Assembly (NCBI RefSeq): GCF_025147325.1
Contig: NZ_CP102262.1
Span: 3,100,001 to 3,164,000 of the forward strand
Length of the DNA: 64,000 bases
Direction: 5' to 3'
Origin: Bacteroides stercoris ATCC 43183
GTDB lineage: Bacteria; Bacteroidota; Bacteroidia; Bacteroidales; Bacteroidaceae
Shown: positions 37,073-44,378 of the stretch, piece by piece
Layout: each line of letters opens with the position of its first letter
Numbering within the stretch: position 1 is the first letter of the stretch
Notes under the pieces: model-generated
Seen by the model: the letters and a program-made list of their open reading frames with translations, nothing else
What the model was told of the DNA's origin: nothing
Databases searched by the model: none
Program-made: the position numbers and the translations under genes

Positions 37073-37596
37073 TGCGTGTATTCATGACAATGCTCTGTTC
37101 ACTTCTGACGGTCTGTTCTGTGTCCGCGCAGATCAGCCGCCAAGAGGGAACGGACGGGCAGGCGGCAATCTACCGACTGCCGCTTATGGAACGTGCTTTT
37201 TTATGCTGCCGCTACTTTGAAGGCTGGCACTCAGAAAAACACTACCCATACGTCGGTTGGGGTCACAAACTTTTGCCAAACGAGAAGTATTCGGCACGAA
37301 CCATGACAAAACGGGATGCGGATGAACTTTTGCGGAAAGACCTGCGCAAATTTGTCGCCATGTTCCGTAAATTCGGGGTTGATTCGATTTTGCTTGGCAC
37401 GTTAGCTTACAATGTGGGACCGGCGAAGCTGTTAGGCAGCAAAACAATCCCCAAAAGCACCTTAATCAAGAAGCTGGAAGCTGGTGACAGGAACATCTAC
37501 CGTGAGTATATAGCCTTCTGCAACTACAAAGGAAAACGCCACGCCATGCTGCTCAAACGGAGAAAGGCGGAGTTTGCGCTGTTGTATATCCCATAA
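37069..37596 (+). CDS. Lysozyme-like muramidase (GH24-type) of the tra operon
   Basis: A protein of 175 residues with a signal peptide (MLCSLLTVCSVSAQ). CCRYFEGW (Glu51 as the likely acid) and YVGWGHKL match the E...GxGH core of phage-type lysozymes, with the usual later block LGTLAYNVGPAKLLGSKT. It probably opens peptidoglycan for the channel, the job of VirB1-like proteins in other systems. It overlaps traQ by 4 bases and ends before the operon terminator. Confidence 0.88.
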   Translation: MMRVFMTMLCSLLTVCSVSAQISRQEGTDGQAAIYRLPLMERAFLCCRYFEGWHSEKHYPYVGWGHKLLPNEKYSARTMTKRDADELLRKDLRKFVAMFRKFGVDSILLGTLAYNVGPAKLLGSKTIPKSTLIKKLEAGDRNIYREYIAFCNYKGKRHAMLLKRRKAEFALLYIP

Positions 37597-37615
37597 AAGG
37601 ACTGACAAAACTGGC

Positions 37616-37650
37616 AAAAGACGTGCCATATTTAACTTGGCACGTCTTTT
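37616..37650 (+). terminator. tra operon terminator
   Basis: AAAAGACGTGCCA (37616-37628) pairs perfectly over 13 bp with TGGCACGTCTTTT (37638-37650), with a 9-base loop. The T run is in the stem's right arm. Confidence 0.85.
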
Positions 37651-37804
37651 GCTCTATCACTTGATAGATTATCGTAGGATTTTCTCGTTAATTGACATCG
37701 TTGAGCCATTTTTGCCTATCGGTTTCCAAATAACACTTCAAGTTGTAAGTGTTGTGAGAGCAATACAAAACATAGTTATTAACCATAAAAAGTATAGCGA
37801 AATT

Positions 37805-37987
37805 ATGAAGAAAGTATTTAGGAAAATTCAGAAAGGAACAACAAAAATGATTGAACGTATCAAATCGTTGGGGGAAATGGAGACGAAGCAGAAATGTGTA
37901 GTTCAACGGTTCGAGATTATCATTCCCCTCCACCAAAAAATAACGACCCAATATATAGCCTCCGCAAGTTTTACTTGCGGATTTTTT
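37805..37987 (+). other. Short ORF and terminator after the tra operon
   Basis: An ATG at 37805 opens a lysine-rich frame (MKKVFRKIQKGTTKMIERIK) that formally runs to 38050. A clear intrinsic terminator (CCGCAAG-TTTTA-CTTGCGG-ATTTTTT, 37962-37987) lies inside it, so most of the mRNA would stop before the stop codon. Either the ORF is not a gene, or the hairpin ends a short RNA transcribed from this stretch. No protein family was recognised. Confidence 0.4.
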
Positions 37988-38060
37988 AGTTATCGCAGAT
38001 TGGACAAAGGTTTCTTTGCTACTTTCTTTGTCCGCCATCATGCTCACTGAAAGAAAGTAG

Positions 38061-38076
38061 GGCGGCTCTCGCCGCC
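38061..38076 (-). terminator. Hairpin ending the minus-strand accessory operon
   Basis: GGCGGC-TCTC-GCCGCC forms a strong short hairpin 8 bases past the stop of the gene ending at 38084. The following minus-strand bases (CTACTTTCTTTC) are only moderately T-rich. Confidence 0.5.
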
Positions 38077-38083
38077 CCGCCAC

Positions 38084-38392
38084 TCAAAAGCGTGTGTAAA
38101 GTCCCGTCACCATCGTGAACATTTCCTCCAGCATATCAAAATAGATACCCTCGTGTACGGCAATGTCCTTTGTCTTGCACTCAAAGGTCTTTTTGCTGAA
38201 CGTCCTGCGGTAGAAGCGCATATTGTAGAGGTCTGCCCCTTCGTCATAGATGATGTCAAGGCGGTTGGCACTTGTTTTGTTCCTTGCAAGGCTCATCCGT
38301 AAGCCGTTGCCCATATCTATGAAATCACGGCTACCTGTCATGGCGGTGAAGCGTTTTCCGCCTATCTGCTGTAATATCGTCTTGGCTATCAT
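38084..38392 (-). CDS. Hypothetical ICE accessory protein
   Basis: A protein of 102 residues starting MIAKTILQQIGGKRFTAMTG. It has no signal peptide or membrane segment. The pattern GNGLRMSLARNKTSANRLDI suggests a small alpha/beta protein; similar small proteins travel with PcfJ-like genes on Bacteroides elements. No function can be named. The start was set at the ATG at 38392 because longer frames run into the upstream gene. It is the last gene of the minus-strand block. Confidence 0.65.
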   Translation of the reverse strand: MIAKTILQQIGGKRFTAMTGSRDFIDMGNGLRMSLARNKTSANRLDIIYDEGADLYNMRFYRRTFSKKTFECKTKDIAVHEGIYFDMLEEMFTMVTGLYTRF

Positions 38393-38445
38393 ATCTTTTG
38401 TTTTTAGGGTTTTAAGTATTGGCGGTGCGGACACCGCCATCCCGT

Positions 38446-38691
38446 TCAAAATTCTCGCATTTCGGAAATGGGGGTCTGCCGTTGTAGCCACTCTTTCACA
38501 CATTCCATATTGTACTCGCTCGTGATGACTGCCGTATGGCTGTCGGTGGCGGTGAAACGTGTGCTTTCGTAATCATCTATCCACCCCTTGAGGGTGTCCG
38601 TTCCCCACGCTCCGGTATCGTCAAAGATACCGTCCAATGCCGTGATAGGTTCGCTGAACTTGACTATCAGCGTTTGATAGGTCGTGTTCAT
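38446..38691 (-). CDS. Hypothetical ICE accessory protein
   Basis: A protein of 81 residues (MNTTYQTLIVKFSEPITALD ... PISEMREF), acidic, with no recognisable domain. The start overlaps the stop of the DUF3873 gene (ATGA), which supports translation as part of this operon and decides against the longer start at 38772. Confidence 0.62.
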   Translation of the reverse strand: MNTTYQTLIVKFSEPITALDGIFDDTGAWGTDTLKGWIDDYESTRFTATDSHTAVITSEYNMECVKEWLQRQTPISEMREF

Positions 38692-38921
38692 AGTCTGTCC
38701 TCCTTTCCCTTCTTTGCGTTCAGCCACTTGTCCCGTGCGGCTCGGCACTCGTCCAACGTGGGTTTGACACAAGAGAACAATTCTCTGTCTATGGGGTGGC
38801 GGTAGTCGTACTGCACAAGTGTCCGCCTGCGTCTTCCGATACCCGATTGGAAACGCTCGTATTTCTCCGTACCTGCTTCCGCGCAGGTGCTTACTCCGTT
38901 GATGGTCATTCGTGTTGTCAT
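38688..38921 (-). CDS. DUF3873 family protein
   Basis: A protein of 77 residues. MTINGVSTCAEAGTEKYERF, QYDYRHPIDRELFSCVKPTL and CRAARDKWLNAKK form the DUF3873 pattern, common in Bacteroidales conjugative elements and of unknown function. Confidence 0.78.
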   Translation of the reverse strand: MTTRMTINGVSTCAEAGTEKYERFQSGIGRRRRTLVQYDYRHPIDRELFSCVKPTLDECRAARDKWLNAKKGKEDRL

Positions 38922-38940
38922 AATGTTGCTTTTTAGATGG

Positions 38941-39198
38941 TTAAAAATGTACTGACAGAACTCTGTTCTTCATCACCATTTCGGGGTTGCTTGTGTAGCG
39001 TTGGTGCAGGTAGAAATGGTGTGAGCCGAAGCCGTAAAGGAAAAACTTGTCAAGTTCGTGCTTCTCGGCAAACTCCTTTACGCTCTTTCTCAATTCCCCC
39101 TCACTCGTTGTGAGAGTGAGGAGGTTCACAAATTCAAGGAACATCGTGGGGATTGCATCATCCCACACACAAATCATACTTTCAATTCTTACTTCCAT
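38941..39198 (-). CDS. Hypothetical ICE accessory protein
   Basis: A protein of 85 residues starting MEVRIESMICVWDDAIPTMF. It is probably soluble and has no known domain. It sits 24 bases downstream of the PcfJ-like gene on the same strand, so it belongs to the same operon. Confidence 0.62.
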   Translation of the reverse strand: MEVRIESMICVWDDAIPTMFLEFVNLLTLTTSEGELRKSVKEFAEKHELDKFFLYGFGSHHFYLHQRYTSNPEMVMKNRVLSVHF

Positions 39199-39222
39199 AT
39201 CAATGTTGTTTTAGGGGTTATG

Positions 39223-40554
39223 CTATGCCGCTTTCATCCGCTCACGGATAAGGTTGGCGTTCTTGTTCACAAGGTCTATGATGCGCTCGTGATATTCGGT
39301 GTCCTGGTTGTGCTTGCCGTGGCACTGCACCACTTCGAGGGTTCGCAAGTCCACCTCTACGGTTTCAATAATCTCATCGCCAATCCTTGCCGATAGTATG
39401 AGGGTGTCGGCTTTCTTGTAGTATCCACTGCCAAACACGCAGATGCCCTGCGTCTTGCCCTCGTTGTAATACTCGTCTATGCTTTCAAGCACCTTGACGA
39501 TTATTTCCTCGTCCGTGATTACCAAGCCGAAGAATTTGGATTTGTTGGCGATGAAATCCTCCGCATCTTTCTTTCGTTGGAGTTGTCGCTGTTGCTCACG
39601 CTCACGCCTTTCAATCTCCCAACGGCGTTGCTCTGCGGCTCTTTCCTTCTCGTGTATGGCTTCAATTTTTCGGGTTGCGTTGTCGTGTGCCGCCATGAAA
39701 TCTTCGGGACAGATGTTCTTCGGGTTACGGAGGTCTTGACCGAGTTTTTTGAGCATACGCAGATAGTCGCACCACATTGAGAGGTTGTCTATCTGATACT
39801 TGTGACGCTTGGCAATCAGATATGATGCCCAACATTCATCGGCAGTACGGGTATTGAAAAGAAAGTGTTTCATGACCTCAATCTCACCGCCTTTCATAAG
39901 GGTTTCAATTCTTGGGTCTGAAAGCAAGGCTTTGAAAAGACGCACGGGGGAGATGCCGTGGAAATCGCCCTTGAAGCCGTTACGTCTGAGTTGGGGCAAT
40001 ATCCTCATCTTTGGATATGCACAGCTTCTTGCCACCACATCATCGTATAGGCTGTTGTGCGGTCTTACCTCCATATCGCTGCCTAATGCCCACACATCGC
40101 AATAGCAGAAAAGGAAGCCACGGAGCAACGCCATGTCCGTAACCTTGCCGTCGGGTGAAATCCAACGCTGCACGACCTCGTGGCAGTAGAAACGCATCGG
40201 TTCGCCTTTCCTGCTCTCGCATCTGACCTGCGCCACGCGGATTACCTGATACCCTTTGCAGGTGGTTATCACGCTGAAATTCTGCGTTTCCTTGTAGATG
40301 CGTCTGCGTGTGTCCTGCACTTTGAGTTCGGCATGGCATTTGGGGCAGGTGCAGCCTTCAAGGGTGTCGCATAGTCCGCTGTCGCTGTGCCACTCGTGAC
40401 CGCAGTCGGAACAGGTGATGTTCCCTTTCTTGGTGCGGTAGCCGATATGCTCAACGCAGTGGCGGTATGCCCAATCTATTTGTGTCGCTGATATGGGGCG
40501 AAGGTTGGCGGAAAGTCTTGCCACCTCTTTCTGTATCTTGGTCTTCGGTTTCAT
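39223..40554 (-). CDS. PcfJ-like protein
   Basis: A protein of 443 residues. An N-terminal zinc ribbon is formed by CSDC (Cys48, Cys51) and CPKC (Cys70, Cys73). Conserved PcfJ-type blocks follow (RFYCHEVVQRWISPDGKVTD, LLRGFLFCYCDVWALGSDME) and a long charged coiled coil near 290-340. PcfJ and PcfK were named on the Enterococcus plasmid pCF10; they accompany conjugation genes but their function is not defined. It overlaps the PcfK-like gene by 4 bases, so the pair is co-translated. Confidence 0.8.
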   Translation of the reverse strand: MKPKTKIQKEVARLSANLRPISATQIDWAYRHCVEHIGYRTKKGNITCSDCGHEWHSDSGLCDTLEGCTCPKCHAELKVQDTRRRIYKETQNFSVITTCKGYQVIRVAQVRCESRKGEPMRFYCHEVVQRWISPDGKVTDMALLRGFLFCYCDVWALGSDMEVRPHNSLYDDVVARSCAYPKMRILPQLRRNGFKGDFHGISPVRLFKALLSDPRIETLMKGGEIEVMKHFLFNTRTADECWASYLIAKRHKYQIDNLSMWCDYLRMLKKLGQDLRNPKNICPEDFMAAHDNATRKIEAIHEKERAAEQRRWEIERREREQQRQLQRKKDAEDFIANKSKFFGLVITDEEIIVKVLESIDEYYNEGKTQGICVFGSGYYKKADTLILSARIGDEIIETVEVDLRTLEVVQCHGKHNQDTEYHERIIDLVNKNANLIRERMKAA

Positions 40555-40967
40555 AAGCCTAAATCAAATAATGAGGGTTGGGGTTGGTTTTCTTTTCTCG
40601 CTGACGGTCTGTGGCGGTTCTGCAACTTGCGGAGTTCCTCCTCTTGGTATTTGCGGACAGCGTTCTGACGTGCCTCCGCCTTTTCCTCTGCCGTGAGTTT
40701 CACAACGTGGTTCACAACCACTTGGCAGTCCATCGGTTTGCCCACCTCTATCTCGTTTTCCTCATAGTAGTGGATGGCTTGCCCGAATATCTCTCCGTCC
40801 GTGAAACCGTTGCAACCGCTTTTCTGCACATAGTTCAGAATGTGGGTCACGCACTCGTCCATGTTCTTGGCAGGGTTGCGGTACTTCTTTGCAAATAGCG
40901 CATCTTCCTCCGCACGCTGTTCCAAGTACATATATATCGTTCTCTTGAAATGGTCTGTTCCTTTCAT
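40551..40967 (-). CDS. PcfK-like protein
   Basis: A protein of 138 residues starting MKGTDHFKRTIYMYLEQRAE. The motifs MDECVTHILNYVQKSGCNGF and EIFGQAIHYYEE are typical of PcfK-like proteins, which nearly always precede a PcfJ-like gene. The C-terminus is basic and coiled (EEKAEARQNAVRKYQEEELR). Function unknown. Confidence 0.8.
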   Translation of the reverse strand: MKGTDHFKRTIYMYLEQRAEEDALFAKKYRNPAKNMDECVTHILNYVQKSGCNGFTDGEIFGQAIHYYEENEIEVGKPMDCQVVVNHVVKLTAEEKAEARQNAVRKYQEEELRKLQNRHRPSARKENQPQPSLFDLGL

Positions 40968-40980
40968 ATCGCTGTCATTT

Positions 40981-41202
40981 TTAGATTATCTGTTTCAGTA
41001 TCTCTCTCCAATAGGTCGGCTCTACCTCGCTGAGAAGGAAGTCCATGAAATCCCTCCGTGCGTCCTTGTTCAGTTCGTGGTACAATCTTCGGAAAGTTTC
41101 AAAATTGCCGTTGATGTACGTTTCCACCATATACACGAAGATGTTGTCCACCTCGTAATATCTGCACTGCTGCGCTGCCGTCTTGCTGTTTCTTTTTGCC
41201 AT
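40981..41202 (-). CDS. Hypothetical small protein
   Basis: A protein of 73 residues starting MAKRNSKTAAQQCRYYEVDN, continuing IFVYMVETYINGNFETFRRL and ending in YWREILKQII. It is helical with no membrane segment and no recognised family. The ATG at 41202 was chosen because the longer frame overlaps the upstream gene. Confidence 0.6.
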   Translation of the reverse strand: MAKRNSKTAAQQCRYYEVDNIFVYMVETYINGNFETFRRLYHELNKDARRDFMDFLLSEVEPTYWREILKQII

Positions 41203-41213
41203 GTCGGTAAGGG

Positions 41214-41429
41214 TTAAAGGGTGAATAACCAAAGGATGAAGCCAAAGAAGGCAATGGTGGAAAGGATAGCCACGATTACACCTATCGCCACTCGGAACAC
41301 TCCGTTTACAATCTCTCTGATGATGCCCCAAAGGATGCCGAACACCCCGAAGGCGGTGCGCATCATCAAGCCGCATATCGCCAACCCGATGTGTTGCGCC
41401 ATTTGTCTGAAATTTGCCGTTGCCGTCAT
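41214..41429 (-). CDS. Small membrane protein
   Basis: A protein of 71 residues with two or three closely spaced hydrophobic segments (IGLAICGLMMRTAFGVFGIL, VAIGVIVAILSTIAFFGFIL). It is the first gene of the minus-strand accessory operon. No family was recognised. Confidence 0.6.
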   Translation of the reverse strand: MTATANFRQMAQHIGLAICGLMMRTAFGVFGILWGIIREIVNGVFRVAIGVIVAILSTIAFFGFILWLFTL

Positions 41430-42088
41430 ATCTTCGCTGTTTTTGATTTTTTTGTTTTTAATGCGGATTCAAGAGCTGAGGGAGTTGAGTTTCAAACTAT
41501 CTTATCTGCCTCTCGTTTATCCGACATTTTTTTTATGCGTCTTTCTGTCGCATCGGTCGTTTTCGTTTCGGGTGCTTGAAAAGGTAGGGATTAGGGAATG
41601 CAAGGTTTTTCGGTCAAAATACTACCCGCAGGGCTGGAGATTTTTACCGAAAACAGGAGGCTTGACCTTGCTTTCCCGTCCAATCCCGGAATTACCTTTG
41701 CGCCCAGAACGAAAATGACTGACTGATGCGGCTTACTGAAAGGCGCAAAATGGAGGTAAACGAAAACAGAGGCAGATTGTGTAGAAAAAAACTTCAGGGG
41801 AAAATCCGTAAAAAAAAGAATCACCAAAAGGAAAAAGACATCACCGGAAGCGTGAAAAGGGCAAACCACAACAAAGGAAGTATGATTGTTTCCGATCCGA
41901 CGGAACTTGTTCAGCCGGGTGGCAACAATCATTCTTCCCGGTTTGTCCGGCTGTGTGTGGGCGCCTGTTTCATTCATGGGGCAGGCTGACACACTCTGCA
42001 TTCACTTTCCGCTTCCGGCAAAAGAGACAGCGAAAAAAGAAAAATCATTTGAAAACCCGTAAAAGCACCTCTTGGCATAGGCGCAAAA

Positions 42089-42147
42089 GAAAGGGGCATT
42101 GCTTCATCTGTCTAAACATCGTTTAGGCGTGAGGCAATGCCCTTTTC
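42089..42147 (+). terminator. Large hairpin near the ICE end
   Basis: GAAAGGGGCATTGC (42089-42102) pairs over 14 bp, with one G-U, to GCAATGCCCTTTTC (42134-42147). An inner hairpin, CTAAAC-ATC-GTTTAG (42112-42126), forms within the loop. The T-rich right arm makes terminator activity plausible. Confidence 0.55.
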
Positions 42148-42156
42148 TCCAGCTAT

Positions 42157-42226
42157 GCGGTAGTCGGCACACGTTTGTTCCAAACTCGTTTTGGGCAATG
42201 GTGTGCCGACGGACAATACCGCTTTT
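42157..42226 (+). ncRNA. Second structured element near the ICE end
   Basis: GCGGTA (42157-42162) pairs with TACCGC (42217-42222), a 6-base bulge follows, and then GTCGGCACAC (42163-42172) pairs perfectly with GTGTGCCGAC (42201-42210). The loop holds another stem, GTTTG-TTC-CAAAC (42173-42185). TTTT follows the structure. It may be the 3' part of a small RNA or a recombination-related cruciform; no coding explanation was found. Confidence 0.45.
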
Positions 42227-42444
42227 ACGGAAAATTCTTATGAATGAGGGGATAAAAAACGGGAGTTTATATCAAAATCTCGAATTAAATAGCTACTTTT
42301 GCATACGAAGAGTTCTTTGAAGGTTACGCAACGCGCAGAAGGATAATGCAGTAGATAACTAACTAAATCGTAACCTATTACTATCAAGAGCAATTAACCT
42401 ACGCTCATTTCCAATAAATTACACTCTTTTCGTAACTTCATGGA

Positions 42445-42454
42445 GCAAAGATAC
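42445..42454 (-). other. Probable ICE attachment site (attR-like, GTATCTTTGC)
   Basis: Read on the minus strand, this is GTATCTTTGC, an exact match to GTANNTTTGC, the 10-bp sequence shared by CTnDOT and its target sites. Everything to the left is ICE-like and everything to the right is chromosomal in character. The sequence also looks like a -7 promoter box, the type of site CTnDOT enters. A second, one-mismatch match (CTACTTTTGC, 42293-42302) is the alternative. Confidence 0.5.
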
Positions 42455-42531
42455 GAAAAGATTGGCGGAAAACGAGGTGATGGTTTATAATGTTTGCCCA
42501 CGCACGCTGCCAACCGTTTTCCGCCGATGTA

Positions 42532-44328
42532 CTAAAAAGCCAGAACGGCACGTACCCGGTTAGACGTAAGGTCCTTACGGTCCATATTCACATTGCCGCT
42601 AAGCATATAGACCATGAACGCAATCTTTTCATTGTACCGATATGACGAGGATGACCAGTAAACCGCCCCTGCCACCTTTTCGGCATCTATGCCCGATACA
42701 GACAAGGCGGACAATTTTTCATTGACCGTATCAATATTACTGCCGGGACTGTCTGTACCGCCATACGTACCGGAGTCCGTCCAAGCGGACTGCCAGCCCG
42801 AACAAAGAGTGGAAAGCTCGCGAACGGAAGGAAAATACCAACCGCTGCTGCCGGCAGGAGCAGGATTGGCAGTGGCATATTCAGCCACCAATCCGTAGGC
42901 TTCGATGAGATTGCCGCTATGACTGTCTTTTTCATTCCATTCTTTCATTTGCAATGTATTGCCATATCCGCATATATCATTCGCATCGGCAACGCTCATA
43001 CCGGTCGGAGTATAGTTTCGCTGCCAATAAGTACGGTTGCCCGCATCTTTCAAGGCAACCACCAGCCCGTGAATATCATCCGACTTATAATTATCAGCGT
43101 TACCGCCACCTAATATTTCCTTCAAATGGCTATCCTTTGCCACAATATCGCCTACATAAAAGACGATGCCGACAGGAATCCTATCGGGATTACCGCTGAT
43201 GATCTGACCCGAAACAGAACCGTCGCTATAATAGTAATCACCGGATTTGGGAACAGTCAGGGCACGAGTGGAAACCGTTTTACCACCATCCTGCCCTACA
43301 AGAGTCACTTCCAAAAGGGTACTTCCGTCCTCCCCTATGCCCACGGGCATTGTCACAGTTACTTTCGCGTCTCCTTTGTAACTGCCGTCAGCATTGAAAG
43401 TCGGCTTTGTTACAGCGACCTGCCACGAGCCTGTAGCTGCGCGAGTCTGAATATCCGTATTCGCATCCTTACTGATGATTTGAGCCATAATGGCGGTATA
43501 GTCGTTCTTGGAAAAAGCATCAGGAAGTACAAGAGGAATCTCCGTCACCTTGTGGGTAACAACCAGTGCGGCATTCCGTACAGCTTTCGCATCATCACCG
43601 ATATAAAAAGTCCGGTAAAGGGGAAATGAAATTTCCGTATCGGTTTCTTTTCCATCGGCATCGGTATTGGTTATGATAACAATGACCGGGTCGCTGCTAT
43701 CATCAACCTTGATAGAGCAGGAAGTGCCGTTTACTCCGTTCGTACCGTCTTTACCCACAGCCTTTACTCCCGTGGGCATCCAGTTAGTAGCGTTGTCGGT
43801 GGATATTTCCCATTCATTATTATCTGCATTAATCCGGACTTGCGGGGCAATGGCATCATCACCTTTTACTCCTGCATCCCCCTGTTTTCCCTGTTCACCT
43901 GTGACACGCAGGGGGCTACCGTTACCGTCTTTTATATAATCACCGTCAAGTGTCCAGTAATAGATGCCGTTGTCTTCTTTGACACCGATATCAGGCGCAT
44001 TACCCGGTATTCCGGTAGCACCTGTCTCCCCTTTATCTCCTTTGACACCGTTCTTTATGGTTATGGCTCCACCCTTCATGAAGTTTATCACGTAGCCGGT
44101 TCCGTCGGCCAATTCGCTGACACTTGTCACATAGTCATTATCCTCAAGGGCGGAGAAAAGATTTTGCAGACTCGCAATTTGTCCGTTTATTGCCCTTTGC
44201 CACTCTTCCAGAGCAGAAAGGCGGGTGTCAAGTTCTGCTTGTTTGGCACGTATTTCATCAAGGTCTTGCTTGGTGCAATTGCATAAAGCAAATGTTGCGG
44301 CAAGCAACAGGAATAGAATCTTCTTCAT
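42532..44328 (-). CDS. Surface lipoprotein with coiled coil and collagen-like segments (DUF4988 type)
   Basis: A protein of 598 residues. The signal peptide MKKILFLLLAATFALCNC places the lipid-bearing cysteine at 16 or 18. A coiled coil follows (near 20-60, AELDTRLSALEEWQRAINGQ), then Gly-X-Y collagen-like stretches (GVKGDKGETGATGIPGNAP, GEQGKQGDAGVKGDD, GKDGTNGVNG). The C-terminal domain, with YWSSSSYRYNEKIAFMVYML and SNRVRAVLAF, resembles the Fibrobacter major paralogous/DUF1566 fold. The likely role is a surface stalk with a binding tip; the ligand is unknown. It follows the outer-membrane protein gene by 50 bases and is probably co-transcribed. Confidence 0.78.
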   Translation of the reverse strand: MKKILFLLLAATFALCNCTKQDLDEIRAKQAELDTRLSALEEWQRAINGQIASLQNLFSALEDNDYVTSVSELADGTGYVINFMKGGAITIKNGVKGDKGETGATGIPGNAPDIGVKEDNGIYYWTLDGDYIKDGNGSPLRVTGEQGKQGDAGVKGDDAIAPQVRINADNNEWEISTDNATNWMPTGVKAVGKDGTNGVNGTSCSIKVDDSSDPVIVIITNTDADGKETDTEISFPLYRTFYIGDDAKAVRNAALVVTHKVTEIPLVLPDAFSKNDYTAIMAQIISKDANTDIQTRAATGSWQVAVTKPTFNADGSYKGDAKVTVTMPVGIGEDGSTLLEVTLVGQDGGKTVSTRALTVPKSGDYYYSDGSVSGQIISGNPDRIPVGIVFYVGDIVAKDSHLKEILGGGNADNYKSDDIHGLVVALKDAGNRTYWQRNYTPTGMSVADANDICGYGNTLQMKEWNEKDSHSGNLIEAYGLVAEYATANPAPAGSSGWYFPSVRELSTLCSGWQSAWTDSGTYGGTDSPGSNIDTVNEKLSALSVSGIDAEKVAGAVYWSSSSYRYNEKIAFMVYMLSGNVNMDRKDLTSNRVRAVLAF

Positions 44329-44378
44329 AAGTATAAGTTTTAATTTAATATGGGTTTTAATCAAATGAACGGTTTCTG

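Larger units (their letters stand above)
41430..42444. other. Nearly gene-free right terminal region of the ICE
   Basis: About 1 kb without a convincing gene. A -7-like TACCTTTG lies at 41693-41700, and 26 bases later an ATG (41726) opens an 87-codon lysine/arginine-rich frame that may or may not be translated. Two large hairpins lie at 42089-42226. AGGTTACG (42321-42328) returns inverted at 42369-42376, and a related CGTAACTTCATGG lies near 42431. Such short repeats could be arm-type integrase sites, which cannot be confirmed from sequence. Confidence 0.5.

Noticed and set aside
37688..38083. 131-codon minus-strand ORF
   Set aside because: It crosses the plus-strand terminator at 37962-37987 and shows no family pattern or promoter.
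41591..42001. 136-codon minus-strand ORF in the ICE end
   Set aside because: Composition is unlike its neighbours, there is no ribosome site or family pattern, and it overlaps an equally doubtful plus-strand frame.
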